A stretch of DNA of 44,093 nucleotides from Myxococcales bacterium (GTDB taxonomy: Bacteria > Myxococcota_A > Polyangia > JAHFDS01), in NCBI GenBank assembly GCA_023248855.1, contig JAHFDS010000018.1:1-44093 (forward strand), given 5' to 3'. Each line of letters begins with the position of its first letter. The first letter of the stretch is position 1. The translations under genes and the position numbers were made by a program. Below, one piece after another: positions 16,202 to 25,645 of the stretch. The notes under the pieces were generated by a model. It was not told the origin of the DNA. It worked only from the letters and a program-made list of their open reading frames with translations, and made no database searches.

Positions 16202-16525
16202 ATGCCTCGGCAAATCCGTGTGCAGGAGCTCGCCGAGCGCATGGCCGCTGGCGCGCTGACTTACCTGATCGACGTGCGCCAGCCCTGGGAGCACGAGCGT
16301 GCCGCCTTGCCGGGCAGCGTCCTCGTGCCCCTGCAAGAGCTCCCGGGCCGACTCGACGAGCTCGACCCTCCCGCCGGCGCGCTCGTCGTCGTGTACTGCC
16401 ACCACGGGGTGCGCAGCCTCTCCGGCGCGGCCCTGCTCGAGCACGCAGGGCGCGAGGCCGTCTCCCTGCAGGGCGGCATCGACGCCTGGTCGCTGCAGAT
16501 CGATCCGGCCATTCCGCGGTACTGA
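16202..16525 (+). CDS. single-domain rhodanese-like sulfurtransferase
   Basis: This 107-residue protein is one complete rhodanese domain: an LIDVRQPWEHERAALPGS core, VVYCHHGVRS active loop with Cys66, and a C-terminal LQGGIDAWSLQID. The six-residue loop CHHGVR fits sulfur-transferring rhodaneses such as GlpE-like or MoeB-partner proteins. It is cytoplasmic, with no signal peptide. It starts 25 bases after the lipoprotein gene and could share its transcript. It converges on priA, with 3 bases between stops and no obvious terminator. The physiological sulfur donor is unknown. Confidence 0.92.
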   Translation: MPRQIRVQELAERMAAGALTYLIDVRQPWEHERAALPGSVLVPLQELPGRLDELDPPAGALVVVYCHHGVRSLSGAALLEHAGREAVSLQGGIDAWSLQIDPAIPRY

Positions 16526-16528
16526 CCG

Positions 16529-18880
16529 TCACAAGAGGCCCACGGGGTCGACGTCGACCGTGAGGCGCACCTCGCGCATGGGCTGCAGCGCCAGCACGCG
16601 GCCGGCGGCTCGCCGCAAGGGGCCGCGATCGGCCGCGCGCAGCAGCATCTGCCATCGGTACCGGCCCTTGAGGCGCGACAGCGGCGCCTCCGCGGGCCCG
16701 AGGATGCCGACGTCGCCCGATGCCTGGACCTCGCGTGCAGCGCGGTCGAGCGCGGCCTCGAGGGCCAGCGGATCGGGCCCGTCGGCCCGCACGCAGACCA
16801 GGTGGGCGAACGGGGGGTAGCCGAGCTCGGCGCGGGCCTCGAGCTCGTGGGCTGCGAAGCGCTGGTAGTCGTGCGCGGAGGCAGCCTGGATGGCGGGGTG
16901 GCGCGGGTCGCGGGTCTGCACGATCACGCGCCCGGCGCGCCCGCCGCGGCCGGCTCGTCCGGCCACCTGCGCGAGCAGCTGGAACGTGCGCTCGGTCGCT
17001 CGGAAGTCGGGGAAGTGCAGCCCTGCGTCCGCGTTGATGACGCCCACGAGCGTGACCCCCGGGAAGTCATGCCCCTTGGCGATCATCTGCGTCCCCACGA
17101 GCAGGTCGATCTCGCTTCTGCGGAACGCCTCGAGGGTGCGCGACAGCGTGCGAAACGTGGCGGTGTCGCGGTCGAGCCGCGCGATGCGCGCCGACGGAAA
17201 GCGCGCGCGCAGCGCGTCCTCGACGCGCTCGGTGCCGCGCCCCAGGCGTTTGAGGCGGTCACTGCTGCATGCGGGGCACGCGCGCGGATCTGGCTCGCCA
17301 TGGCCGCAGTAGTGGCAGCGCAGTCGACCCTCGCCCTTGTGCCAGGTGAGGGACACCGCACAGCTCGGGCAGCGAAACGGGTGGCCGCAGTCGCCGCACA
17401 GCACGAACGTGGAGAAGCCGCGACGATTGAGCAGCAGCATCGCCTGCTCGCCAGAGACCAGCGCCTCGGAGAGCGCGTCCGCGAGTGGACCCGACAGGAG
17501 GGCCTCGCCGTCCCCGCGGTACTCGCGCAGGTCCACCAGGCGCACCTCGGGGAGCGGCCGCCCGGTCGGGCGCTCGGTGAGGTCGAGGCGCTGCAGCCTG
17601 CCGCCGCTGGCGCCGTGCCAGGTCTCGAGGGAGGGTGTGGCCGAGCCGAGCACGCACACCGCCCCGGCCCGCGCTGCGCGCAGCTGGGCCACGTCGCGGG
17701 CGTGGTAGCGCACGCCATCCTCCTGCTTGAAGGAACCGTCGTGCTCCTCATCCACGACGACGATGCCGAGCCGTGCGACCGGCGCGAAGATGGCCGAGCG
17801 CGCGCCGAGGGCGACCCGCGCGACACCCGTGCGCAGGCGATGCCACTCGCGCAGGCGCTCGGCATCGCCGAGCCCGCTGTGGAGGATCGCGACCTCGTCA
17901 CCGAACCGCGTCCGGAAGCGCGCGCCCAGCTGGGGCGTGAGCGCGATCTCGGGCACCAGCACGATCGCGCCGAGCCCCTGCGAGAGCGCCGCGGCGATGG
18001 CGTGGAGGTACACCTCGGTCTTGCCGCTGCCGGTCACGCCGAACAGCAGAAAGCCGCGGTAGATCCCGGCTCCCACGGCGCACGTGATCGCCGCGGCGGC
18101 GACGGTCTGCTCCGGGGTCAGGGCGACGCTGGAGGCCGTGGCAGGACCGGCGGCCTCGAAGCGCCGCTCCCGCGTGCGCCTCTCGCACAGACCCGCCTTG
18201 CAAAGGGCGGTAGCGTGCGGTCGATCGCGGGCGGCGAGCGAAGCGGGGAAGACACCTTCGGCGCCCGCATCGCGGATGCGCTGCCAGACCTCGCGGCGCC
18301 GCCCGGCGCGCTCGGGTGGCTCTGCGCCAAGGGCGACCAGCACCGTCTCCTGCGGAGCCGCCGGCGGGGGCGGCGCGCTCTCCGCGCGCTCCAGAAGGCC
18401 TGCCCGGGCAAGCCGCTCGAGCTGCGTCTTCTCGCCCTTCGCGCGCCCGCTGTCTCGAGCCGTCTCGAGGATCGCGACCTCGCTGCCTGGGAGCAGCCGT
18501 GCGCGCAGCGCGGCCTCTCCGGCGGCCGTCAGCTGAAAGCGTGGGCGTGCTCGGGCGGCCGCGCCGATCGGCAGGGCGAGCCGCACCGCCTCCCCAGCGG
18601 GGGCAAGGTAATAGTCGGCCATTCGCAGGAGCAAGGAGAGGAGCTCCGTCGGCAGGGCAGGGCGCTCCTGGTCGAGCACCTCGGCGAGCTCTCGCACGCC
18701 CCCTTCGGGCGGCGTCGTGCTCGGACCGATCACGACGCCGGGCATGCGCGCTCGCCCGCCGAACGGCACCAGCACCCGCGCGCCGGGGACCGCCCGGGTC
18801 ATCAGGCGCGACGGCACCCGGTACGAGAAACGGCCGTGGACCGGCAGCGCCACCACGACATCGACCAGCGTGTCGGTCAC
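16529..18880 (-). CDS. priA: primosomal protein N' (PriA helicase)
   Basis: This 783-residue superfamily 2 helicase restarts stalled replication forks by loading the primosome. The N-terminal 3'-DNA-binding domain covers about residues 1-105, Walker A is GVTGSGKT at 281-288 and the DEEH box is at 377-380 (DEEHDGSFKQ). Two zinc sites are built from Cys 495, 498, 504, 507, 522, 525, 535 and 538, all eight present. Helicase motifs continue with TQMIAKGHDFPGVTLV and QVAGRAGRGGRAG. Its ATG overlaps the end of the flhB gene by 4 bases, so it is probably the last gene of the transcript that carries the export gate genes. Length and motifs are normal. Confidence 0.96.
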   Translation of the reverse strand: MTDTLVDVVVALPVHGRFSYRVPSRLMTRAVPGARVLVPFGGRARMPGVVIGPSTTPPEGGVRELAEVLDQERPALPTELLSLLLRMADYYLAPAGEAVRLALPIGAAARARPRFQLTAAGEAALRARLLPGSEVAILETARDSGRAKGEKTQLERLARAGLLERAESAPPPPAAPQETVLVALGAEPPERAGRRREVWQRIRDAGAEGVFPASLAARDRPHATALCKAGLCERRTRERRFEAAGPATASSVALTPEQTVAAAAITCAVGAGIYRGFLLFGVTGSGKTEVYLHAIAAALSQGLGAIVLVPEIALTPQLGARFRTRFGDEVAILHSGLGDAERLREWHRLRTGVARVALGARSAIFAPVARLGIVVVDEEHDGSFKQEDGVRYHARDVAQLRAARAGAVCVLGSATPSLETWHGASGGRLQRLDLTERPTGRPLPEVRLVDLREYRGDGEALLSGPLADALSEALVSGEQAMLLLNRRGFSTFVLCGDCGHPFRCPSCAVSLTWHKGEGRLRCHYCGHGEPDPRACPACSSDRLKRLGRGTERVEDALRARFPSARIARLDRDTATFRTLSRTLEAFRRSEIDLLVGTQMIAKGHDFPGVTLVGVINADAGLHFPDFRATERTFQLLAQVAGRAGRGGRAGRVIVQTRDPRHPAIQAASAHDYQRFAAHELEARAELGYPPFAHLVCVRADGPDPLALEAALDRAAREVQASGDVGILGPAEAPLSRLKGRYRWQMLLRAADRGPLRRAAGRVLALQPMREVRLTVDVDPVGLL

Positions 18881-19965
18881 GCCTCTCCGTCGGGCGGTAC
18901 GGCCCCGGTCGGCGCGGTGTCCTCGCCCGGGGTGCGACGGAGCACGCGGAGCACCTCCGCCACGGCGTCGTAGAGGGCTTCCGGGATCTCCTCCTCCAGC
19001 TCGAGCTCGAACAGCGCGCGCGCGAGCGGCGGATCGCGACGGATCGGCACGCCGTGGGTGCGCGCGAGGGACCGGATCTGATGGGCGTGCAGGTGCTGCC
19101 CCTTGGCGGTGACGGCTGGCGCCCGCATGGACGCCCGTTCATAGCGCAGCGCAACGGCGAGGTGCGTCGGGTTCGTGATGACGACGCTGGCGCGCGGCAC
19201 CGCGCGCATCGCCCTTTCCTGGAGGAGGCGCCGATGGGCTCGACGGCGCTCGGCCTTGTGCCTGGGGTCGCCCTCCTCTTCGCGGTGCTCGCGCTTGACC
19301 TCTGCGCGAGTCATGCGCTGTCGCTTGTGATACGCGCGCCGCTTGAGCAGGTAGTCGAGGCCTCCCATGACGAGCAGCACCCCCAGCGCACGCAGGCCCA
19401 CCGCGAGCGCGAGGGCACCGAGCGCACCGAGGCGCGCAGACCACGCGCCATCGGTCAGGAGGGCAGCCCATCGATCGCCGAGCGCGGACAGGGCGGCCCA
19501 GCCCACGAGCACAGCCTTGAGCAGGGACCGCGCCGCCTCCCCCAGCGACGCGGTTCCGAACATGCGGCCGAGACCGCTGACGAGGTCGACGCGCTCGAGC
19601 TTCGGCTTGATCGGCTCGAACGTCAGCAGGGGGCCCACCTGGAGGAACGCGACGATCGCGCCGGCGACCATCGCCGCGCCTAGCACCGGCGCGATGACGA
19701 TGAGCAGCGTCGCGCCGGAGTCGGCCAGCGCGCTCGCCGGCTCGGCCGAGCCGTCCACGGCGCGCGTGAGGCTGCGGCGCAAGAGGGCGCCGAGCGATCC
19801 CGCGCCGGCGGCGCCACAGGCGGCCACGACCAGCAGCGCTCCGACGAGGGAAGCCGCGCCTGCGAGGTCCCGGCTCTGCGCGACCTCGCCCCGCTGCCTG
19901 GCCTCGCGAAGGCGCTTGGGCGTGGGCTCCTCGGTCGGCTCGCCGCCGCCGCTGCGCTCGGCCAT
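18877..19965 (-). CDS. flhB: FlhB/SctU-type export apparatus switch protein
   Basis: This 362-residue protein belongs to the FlhB/YscU family that controls substrate switching of flagellar or type III secretion. It begins with EEPTPKRLREARQRGEVAQS, has four membrane helices between about residues 30 and 215, the conserved cytoplasmic GLDYLLKRR... region with YHKRQRMTRAEVKREHREEE, and the autocleavage motif NPTH followed by LAVALRYE. The C-terminal tail after about 340 is acidic and proline-rich. The ATG at 19965 meets the fliR stop in a 1-base overlap. I cannot tell flagellar from non-flagellar type by this gene alone; FliO next to it leans flagellar. Confidence 0.9.
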   Translation of the reverse strand: MAERSGGGEPTEEPTPKRLREARQRGEVAQSRDLAGAASLVGALLVVAACGAAGAGSLGALLRRSLTRAVDGSAEPASALADSGATLLIVIAPVLGAAMVAGAIVAFLQVGPLLTFEPIKPKLERVDLVSGLGRMFGTASLGEAARSLLKAVLVGWAALSALGDRWAALLTDGAWSARLGALGALALAVGLRALGVLLVMGGLDYLLKRRAYHKRQRMTRAEVKREHREEEGDPRHKAERRRAHRRLLQERAMRAVPRASVVITNPTHLAVALRYERASMRAPAVTAKGQHLHAHQIRSLARTHGVPIRRDPPLARALFELELEEEIPEALYDAVAEVLRVLRRTPGEDTAPTGAVPPDGEA

Positions 19966-20708
19966 CAGAGCCCCAGCAGGGCTGGTCCCACGCCCCGCGC
20001 GACCGTGGCCAGGACGGCTCCCAGCGACAGGGCCGTCACGACCACGCCGATGAGGGCGCGCCCGGACATCAGGACGCCTTGAAGGCCCAGGCTCGGCGCC
20101 GCGCGACCGACCAGGCCCAGGGTGAGGTCTGCGAGCAGCAGCGACGCGAGCGCCGGCAGCGCGATCCCGGTTGCACCCTCGAGCACGGCGCCCGTGGCCG
20201 CGATGGCCGCGCGCGGCCCTCCGAGCGGCGGGTGTGCGCCCGCGAGGGGCAGGCGATCGAAGCCATCAGCCAGCGCGAAGATCACGCCACGATACGCCCC
20301 CGAGGCGAGGAACCACACCGTGGTGAGGCGCAGGTACAGCTCGGCGGTCGGGCTCGTGCGCGCTCCGAGCTCAGGCGAGAGCAGCTCGGCGAGGTTCGCG
20401 CCACGCAGGGCGTCCACCAGTCGCCCTGCGGACTCGACCGCGCGAAACGGCAGCGCCGCCAGGAAGCCCGTCGCGGCACCGATCGCGGCTTCACGAGCGA
20501 TCGCCATGACGAGCTCGCCGAGCTCGAGCGGGCGCGCGAGCATCGGCACGCTCGGCCAGATCAGGAGCGCGACGCAGACGCCGAGCAGGATGCGCACCGG
20601 CGGCGGCAGCACCTGTCCGCCGAACGCCGGCACCGGCGCCAGCGCGAGCACCGTGCGCACGGCCACGAGCGCGAAGGACACGATCGTCGCCTCGTCGAGC
20701 CAGGGCAT
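19965..20708 (-). CDS. fliR: FliR/SctT-type export gate protein
   Basis: This 247-residue protein has five to six hydrophobic segments and the FliR signatures REAAIGAATGFLAALPFRAVESAGRLVD in the middle and GIALPALASLLLADLTLGLVGRAAP toward the end. With FliP and FliQ it forms the helical export gate in the inner membrane. It starts at 20708 on the first base of the fliQ stop codon, a 1-base overlap, and abuts flhB in the same way, so these genes are translationally coupled. Confidence 0.9.
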   Translation of the reverse strand: MPWLDEATIVSFALVAVRTVLALAPVPAFGGQVLPPPVRILLGVCVALLIWPSVPMLARPLELGELVMAIAREAAIGAATGFLAALPFRAVESAGRLVDALRGANLAELLSPELGARTSPTAELYLRLTTVWFLASGAYRGVIFALADGFDRLPLAGAHPPLGGPRAAIAATGAVLEGATGIALPALASLLLADLTLGLVGRAAPSLGLQGVLMSGRALIGVVVTALSLGAVLATVARGVGPALLGL

Positions 20709-20983
20709 CAGCGCAGGCCAATCTGTGGGATCCGCTCGAGCAGCGCTGCCGCATAGCGCACCAGCTCCGCGCCGAGCCAGGGACCGAGGATCACGAGCAT
20801 CACGGCCACCGCAGCCAGCTTCGGCGCAAAGGACAGCGTCGGCTCTTGCACCTGCGTGGCCGCCTGCACCACCGCGACGGTAAGCCCCACGACCAGCGCG
20901 ACCCCCACGAACGGCAACGAGAGCACCACGGCCAGCACGAGGCCCTGACGTGCGGCCTCCAGCGTGAGATCGGCCGCGCTCAT
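20708..20983 (-). CDS. fliQ: FliQ/SctS-type export gate protein
   Basis: This 91-residue protein has the two-helix hairpin of FliQ: helix one around residues 15-40 (LAVVLSLPFVGVALVVGLTV), the conserved VQAATQVQEPTLSFAPKL loop and helix two around 58-80. Length is that of the family. It overlaps fliP by 4 bases and fliR by 1 base. Confidence 0.92.
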   Translation of the reverse strand: MSAADLTLEAARQGLVLAVVLSLPFVGVALVVGLTVAVVQAATQVQEPTLSFAPKLAAVAVMLVILGPWLGAELVRYAAALLERIPQIGLR

Positions 20984-21666
20984 CCGTACCCCAGCACCAG
21001 CCCTCGGGCGAGCAGGTGCCAGCCGTCCACCATCACGAACAGCAGCAGCTTGAACGGAAGCGACACGGTGGTCGGTTGCAGCATCTGCATGCCGAGCGCC
21101 AGCAGGAGGTTCGACACGACCAGATCGATGACGAGGAACGGCAGGAACAGGAGAAAGCCGATGGTGAAGGCCTCTCGCAGCTGGCTGATCAGGAATGCCG
21201 GCGCCAGCACAGGGAGGCCATCCTCTGGCGCCGGTTCCGTGGCCCTGGGGGCGTCACCCGGCTTCCGTGAAGCCGCCAGGCGGCGTGCCGATAGCTCTCG
21301 AAACAGCGCTCGGTCCCGCGGATGCGCGTGCCGCTCCAGAAACGTGCGAAGGGGCACGCGGACGCGCACCGCGACCTCGAGGGCCACGTCCACCGCAGCC
21401 GCCGGGCTCGCCTCCAGCGTCTTCCTGGACAGAAGGGGCCCGCTGGCCTCCACCATCGCGGACGTCGTCGGCAGCATCACGTAGCCCGTGAGCATCATCG
21501 CGAGGCCCGTGAGCACGACCGTCGGTGGGATCTGCGGAGTGCCGAGCGCGCTGCGCAGGATGCCAAGCACCACGGTGATCTTCGTGAAGCTCGTCAGCGT
21601 GATGAGCAGGAACGGCAGCAGCGCCAGAATGCTCAGCCCGAGCAGCGACGCGATGGGTTGACTCAC
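20980..21666 (-). CDS. fliP: FliP/SctR-type export gate protein
   Basis: This 228-residue membrane protein shows the FliP signatures LLPFLLITLTSFTKITVVL near the N-terminus, LGTPQIPPTVVLTGLAMMLT, and SQLREAFTIGFLLFLPFLVI with FKLLLFVMVDGW near the end. The GTG at 21666 comes 2 bases after the fliO-like stop. It lacks the cleavable signal peptide typical of flagellar FliP, in which respect it is closer to type III secretion SctR. The middle region (about 120-150) is Pro/Ala-rich and variable. Confidence 0.9.
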   Translation of the reverse strand: MSQPIASLLGLSILALLPFLLITLTSFTKITVVLGILRSALGTPQIPPTVVLTGLAMMLTGYVMLPTTSAMVEASGPLLSRKTLEASPAAAVDVALEVAVRVRVPLRTFLERHAHPRDRALFRELSARRLAASRKPGDAPRATEPAPEDGLPVLAPAFLISQLREAFTIGFLLFLPFLVIDLVVSNLLLALGMQMLQPTTVSLPFKLLLFVMVDGWHLLARGLVLGYG

Positions 21667-21668
21667 GG

Positions 21669-21986
21669 TCAGTCCGCCTGGTCGGGCGTCCCGCCGGGCG
21701 GCTCCGCGCTCTCCCCGCCGAGATCCGCGAGCATGGCGATGCCCGCCTCGCTGACGCCGAGCAACCAGCGCCGCCCGCCGGCGCGCACGATGCACAGGCT
21801 CCGCCGGGGCTCGAGCGCCAGCCGCGACTCGAGGCTCAGGGCTGCTCCGCCGAGTCCGCCGTGCCGTCCCAGGCCGCGTCGCGCCAGCCAGCGCAAGGAC
21901 ACCAGGGCCACGCCCAGCACCACGATCAACGCGACGCCGGCACGGATGGCGAGCTCGGCCGTGGAGGGCAGAGCCACCTCGCTCAT
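21669..21986 (-). CDS. fliO: FliO-like protein
   Basis: This 105-residue protein has one membrane helix (about residues 13-33) followed by a small cytoplasmic domain with ESRLALEPRRSLCIVRAGGRRW then LLGVSEAGIAML. This is the FliO pattern (a strand pair ending in LLGVs). FliO helps assemble the FliP ring and is generally restricted to flagellar systems. Its place immediately before fliP supports the call. It overlaps the PilZ gene by 4 bases (21983-21986). Family detection in such a short protein is less secure than for its neighbours. Confidence 0.75.
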   Translation of the reverse strand: MSEVALPSTAELAIRAGVALIVVLGVALVSLRWLARRGLGRHGGLGGAALSLESRLALEPRRSLCIVRAGGRRWLLGVSEAGIAMLADLGGESAEPPGGTPDQAD

Positions 21987-22342
21987 GCGTCCACTTCGGG
22001 CACGAGCAGGGCGCCGCCTCGATCGGCGGTGAACTCCTCGATCATCATCCGCGCCGTGGAGGACAGCTCGACGAACTCCAGCCCCACGCCGGGAGGATCC
22101 GTCCGGGTCCAGCGCACGACCGCGTCACTCTCGACCGGGTGGAGCTCCCACCCCGGCAGCACGAAACGCACGCGGAGGGGGGTGCCCACCGCGAGCGGTG
22201 GCTCGCAGGCGATGAACAACCCACCTCGGCTGACGTTGAGACCCTGGTAAGTGAAGAACTGGCTGTCGCTCTCGAGCGACAGATGGATCGAGATGTCCAC
22301 GTCCCGGCGCTGGTGGCGCCGCTGGTCCGCCCCCGCCGTCAC
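21983..22342 (-). CDS. PilZ domain protein (myxobacterial type)
   Basis: This 119-residue protein is a single PilZ domain, which binds cyclic di-GMP. Both binding motifs look intact: RRHQRRDV near residues 8-15 (RxxxR) and NVSRGGLFI near 39-47 (N/DxSxxG). The LEFVELS segment near the end matches the short PilZ family common in myxobacteria. The GTG start at 22342 has GAGG a few bases upstream and lies only 16 bases after the rplQ stop. Being first in the export gate gene run, it may tie secretion or motility to cyclic di-GMP; that is inference. Confidence 0.88.
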   Translation of the reverse strand: MTAGADQRRHQRRDVDISIHLSLESDSQFFTYQGLNVSRGGLFIACEPPLAVGTPLRVRFVLPGWELHPVESDAVVRWTRTDPPGVGLEFVELSSTARMMIEEFTADRGGALLVPEVDA

Positions 22343-22358
22343 GGCTGCCTCGGCGTGG

Positions 22359-22829
22359 CTACTTCTTGGCCTTCTTGTCCGGCACGTCGGCCTTCTCGGC
22401 CGGTGGCACCGCCGCGACCGCGGAACGGGAGACCAGCTCGATCAGTGACACCGGCGCGGCGTCCCCCGCGCGAAAGCCCACCTTGAGGATCCGCGTGTAC
22501 CCGCCTTCGCGACCCAAGAAGCGCGGGCCGACCTCGTGGAAGAGCCGGTGCAGCGTGGCGCGGTCCCGCACCGTGCGTCGCACCATGCGCGTCGCATGCA
22601 CCACCCGTGCCTTCTCCTCGACGCTGGCGGACTCGCCCTTCTGCACGATCTCGGCGACCGAGACCGCCCAGCGGATGACGGGCTCGCTGAACCGGCGCAG
22701 CTCCTTGGCGCGCGCGTCCGTGGTCTTGATCCGCTCGTCGCGGATCAGGTTCGTCACGAGCGACGAGATCAGCGCGTGCCGTGCAGCCGACTCGCGCCCG
22801 AACTTTCTACCGGTCTTCTGATGACGCAT
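22359..22829 (-). CDS. rplQ: 50S ribosomal protein L17
   Basis: The N-terminal MRHQKTGRKFGRESAARHAL and the TTDARAKELRRFSEPVI region identify bL17. At 156 residues it is longer than many L17 proteins, with an extra Ala/Lys-rich C-terminal tail (about 130-156). It is the last ribosomal gene of the alpha operon, 97 bases after rpoA. No terminator follows; the PilZ gene begins 16 bases downstream. Confidence 0.96.
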   Translation of the reverse strand: MRHQKTGRKFGRESAARHALISSLVTNLIRDERIKTTDARAKELRRFSEPVIRWAVSVAEIVQKGESASVEEKARVVHATRMVRRTVRDRATLHRLFHEVGPRFLGREGGYTRILKVGFRAGDAAPVSLIELVSRSAVAAVPPAEKADVPDKKAKK

Positions 22830-22926
22830 TTCCGTGTTCCTCGCTCGTGGACGCCGGCCTACGGTGTCCCTGGTTACCAGACGGCTGTCATGACCCCCAC
22901 GCGCGCGGAGCGGAGCGGGGGCGAAA

Positions 22927-23955
22927 CTAGGCCTTCTTCGGCGGTCCGTCTCCTGGCCAGTTGGCCAGCTTCATCCCGAGGGCAAGCCCCATCTCGGCCA
23001 GGATTTCCTTGATCTCCTTCAGCGACTTGCGGCCGAAGTTCTTCGTCTTGAGCATCTCGGCCTCGGTCTTCTGGACCAGCTCGCCGATGTAGCGGATGTT
23101 CGCGTTCTGAAGGCAGTTCGCGCTCCGGACCGAGAGCTCGAGCTCATCGACCGTCCGCCAGAGATTCTCGTTGAGCCGCGCCTGCTCGTCGGTGACCTTG
23201 GGGTCATCGCTCGGCTCTGCGATCTCCTCGAAGTTGATGAAGATCGAGAGCTGATCCTTGAGGATCTTGGCCGCGTAGGCGACCGCATCCTCGGGGCGAA
23301 CGCTGCCGTTCGTCCAGACCTCGATCGACAGGCGGTCATAGTCGGTCTGCTGCCCGACGCGCGCGTTGTGCACCGTGTAGTTGACCTTCCGGATCGGCGA
23401 GAACAGCGCGTCGATCGGGATGGTACCCACGGACATGGTCGCGGCCTTGTTCCGCTCGGCGGACGCATAACCACGCCCCACGCCGACGTGCAGCTCCATG
23501 TGCAGCTTGCCACCCTTGGACAACGTGGCGATGTGCTGGCTCGCGTTGAGCATCTCGACGCCGTCCGTCGCGGTGATGTCACCTGCCGTCACGGGCCCCT
23601 CGCCCTCCTTGTCGAGGCGTACCACACGCGGCCGCGCGTCGTGCATGCGGAGCAGGACCTCCTTGAGGTTGAGGACGATGTCCGTCACATCCTCCACCAC
23701 GTCGGGAATCGTCGAGAACTCGTGGAGCGTGCTCTCGACCTTGATCGCGGTGATGGCGGCGCCCTGCAGCGATGACAGCAGGATCCGGCGCAAGGAGTTC
23801 CCGATGGTGATGCCAAACCCACGCTCCAGCGGCTCGCACGAGAACTTCCCGTACGTCGGCGTGAGCGTCTCCTTCTCGACCTCGAGCGCACGCGGACGGA
23901 TCAGATCACGCCAGTTCCGGGCGATGACCGCGTACGAGGGATGCGACTGGCTCAT
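22927..23955 (-). CDS. rpoA: RNA polymerase alpha subunit
   Basis: This 342-residue subunit dimerises to nucleate RNA polymerase assembly and its C-terminal domain contacts UP-elements and activators. The N-terminal domain shows [20 protein letters not shown] and the C-terminal domain [15 protein letters not shown] with the DNA-contacting Arg, then [13 protein letters not shown]. The tail is short ([10 protein letters not shown]). Length is normal. It sits between rpsD (40-base gap) and rplQ (97-base gap), the standard alpha operon order. Confidence 0.98.
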   Translation of the reverse strand: MSQSHPSYAVIARNWRDLIRPRALEVEKETLTPTYGKFSCEPLERGFGITIGNSLRRILLSSLQGAAITAIKVESTLHEFSTIPDVVEDVTDIVLNLKEVLLRMHDARPRVVRLDKEGEGPVTAGDITATDGVEMLNASQHIATLSKGGKLHMELHVGVGRGYASAERNKAATMSVGTIPIDALFSPIRKVNYTVHNARVGQQTDYDRLSIEVWTNGSVRPEDAVAYAAKILKDQLSIFINFEEIAEPSDDPKVTDEQARLNENLWRTVDELELSVRSANCLQNANIRYIGELVQKTEAEMLKTKNFGRKSLKEIKEILAEMGLALGMKLANWPGDGPPKKA

Positions 23956-23995
23956 TCCTGCTCCTCTCCCACCGTGGGGATTCGCTGCTGGATCA

Positions 23996-24625
23996 CTACT
24001 TCGAGTAGAGCTCGACGATGAGCTGCTCGCGAATGGACTGGTTCAGGTCCTCGCGGGCTGGCATGGCCTTGACCACACCCTTGAAGGCTGCCTTTTCGAG
24101 CTCGAGCCACTTCGGTACGCCGCGTCGCTCGACCGAGCCCAGGCTGTCATTGATGCGCTGGATCTTGCGGCTCTTCTCCGCGACCTCGATCACGTCGTTG
24201 GCGCGCACGAGGTACGACGGGATGTTGACGCGCTTGCCGTTGATCAGGAAGTGACCGTGACGCACCAGCTGGCGCGCCTCGGCGTGATCGCAGGCGAAGC
24301 CCAGGCGGTAGACCGCGTTGTCCAGGCGCCGCTCGAGTAGCACGAGGAGGTTCTCGCCGGTCTGCCCCTTGAGCCGCAGCGCCTTGTGGAAGTAGCCGCG
24401 GAACTGGCGCTCCGCCAGCCCGTACAGGCGCTTGACCTTCTGCTTCTCCCGCAGCTGCGTTCCGTAGTCGGACTGCTTCCGACGACGGCTCTGGCCGTGC
24501 TGGCCAGGCGCGTACTGACGGCGCTCGTAGCCGCACTTGTCGGTGTAGCAACGCTCGCCCTTGAGGAAGAGCTTGGCTTCCTCGCGTCGGCAGAGACGGC
24601 AGACGGGACCAATGTATCGCGACAT
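23996..24625 (-). CDS. rpsD: 30S ribosomal protein S4 (zinc-binding form)
   Basis: This 209-residue uS4 has the S4 RNA-binding domain ([20 protein letters not shown], then [15 protein letters not shown]) and an N-terminal zinc site with Cys9, Cys12, Cys26 and Cys31, so it is the C+ form. S4 nucleates 30S assembly and in many bacteria represses its own alpha operon. It lies 22 bases after rpsK. Confidence 0.97.
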   Translation of the reverse strand: MSRYIGPVCRLCRREEAKLFLKGERCYTDKCGYERRQYAPGQHGQSRRRKQSDYGTQLREKQKVKRLYGLAERQFRGYFHKALRLKGQTGENLLVLLERRLDNAVYRLGFACDHAEARQLVRHGHFLINGKRVNIPSYLVRANDVIEVAEKSRKIQRINDSLGSVERRGVPKWLELEKAAFKGVVKAMPAREDLNQSIREQLIVELYSK

Positions 24626-24647
24626 CTTGAGCTCTCTTCTCTCGAGG

Positions 24648-25031
24648 TCAGACGCGGCGCCGCTTGGGCGGCCGGCAACCGTTGTGGGGAATGGGGGTCA
24701 CATCCCGAATCAGTGTGATCTTGAAGCCAGCAGCTTGCAGCGCGCGGAGCGCAGACTCGCGTCCTGAGCCGGGGCCCTTGACGTAGACCGCGATCGAGCG
24801 CATCCCGTGCTCCATCGCCTTCTTGGCCGCATCCTCGGCCGCGAGCTGCGCGGCAAACGGTGTCGACTTGCGTGAGCCCTTGAAGCCGCGCACGCCCGAA
24901 GACGACCACGCGACCACGTTCCCGCTCACGTCCGTGATCGTCACGACCGTGTTGTTGAACGTCGACTGGATGTGGGCAATCCCGCTCTGGACGTTCTTCT
25001 TGACCTTCTTCTTCGTCTTCGGCTTCGACAT
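24648..25031 (-). CDS. rpsK: 30S ribosomal protein S11
   Basis: The 127-residue protein has the uS11 core ([48 protein letters not shown]) and ends with [14 protein letters not shown]. It begins with a Lys-rich [11 protein letters not shown] stretch, usual in the family. It is placed between rpsM (42-base gap) and rpsD. Confidence 0.97.
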   Translation of the reverse strand: MSKPKTKKKVKKNVQSGIAHIQSTFNNTVVTITDVSGNVVAWSSSGVRGFKGSRKSTPFAAQLAAEDAAKKAMEHGMRSIAVYVKGPGSGRESALRALQAAGFKITLIRDVTPIPHNGCRPPKRRRV

Positions 25032-25073
25032 CTCAGGCCTTCCTCGGGTCGCGCTTCACGGATAGCGTCTTCA

Positions 25074-25451
<378 letters not shown>

Positions 25452-25531
25452 CTCACATCTCCTACGGGTACCGGGCTCTTCTTGGTTTGGGGTTCGCCAC
25501 GCTCTGCCGCCCTGAGGCGCTCGAGGCGGAG

Positions 25532-25645
25532 CTAGCCCTGCCGCTGCTTGTGCCGTGGGTTCTCGCAGATGACCCGGACGACGCCACGCCGCCGGATGAT
25601 CTTGCACTTGTCACAGATCGCCTTGACCGAAGCCCGAACCTTCAT
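25532..25645 (-). CDS. rpmJ: 50S ribosomal protein L36 (zinc-binding form)
   Basis: This 37-residue protein reads [15 protein letters not shown]... and ends RHKQRQG. Zinc ligands Cys11, Cys14, Cys27 and His32 are all present, so this is the C+ form of bL36. The ATG at 25645 overlaps the stop of map (25642-25645), so the two are coupled. Confidence 0.97.
   Translation of the reverse strand: MKVRASVKAICDKCKIIRRRGVVRVICENPRHKQRQG

Noticed and set aside
16802-18973. 723-codon open frame on the plus strand opposite priA
   Set aside because: The opposite strand encodes a full PriA with all motifs; the antisense product has no recognisable features.
22830-22926. GC-rich inverted sequence after rpoA as a terminator
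   Set aside because: There is no T-run and rplQ follows as part of the usual alpha operon.
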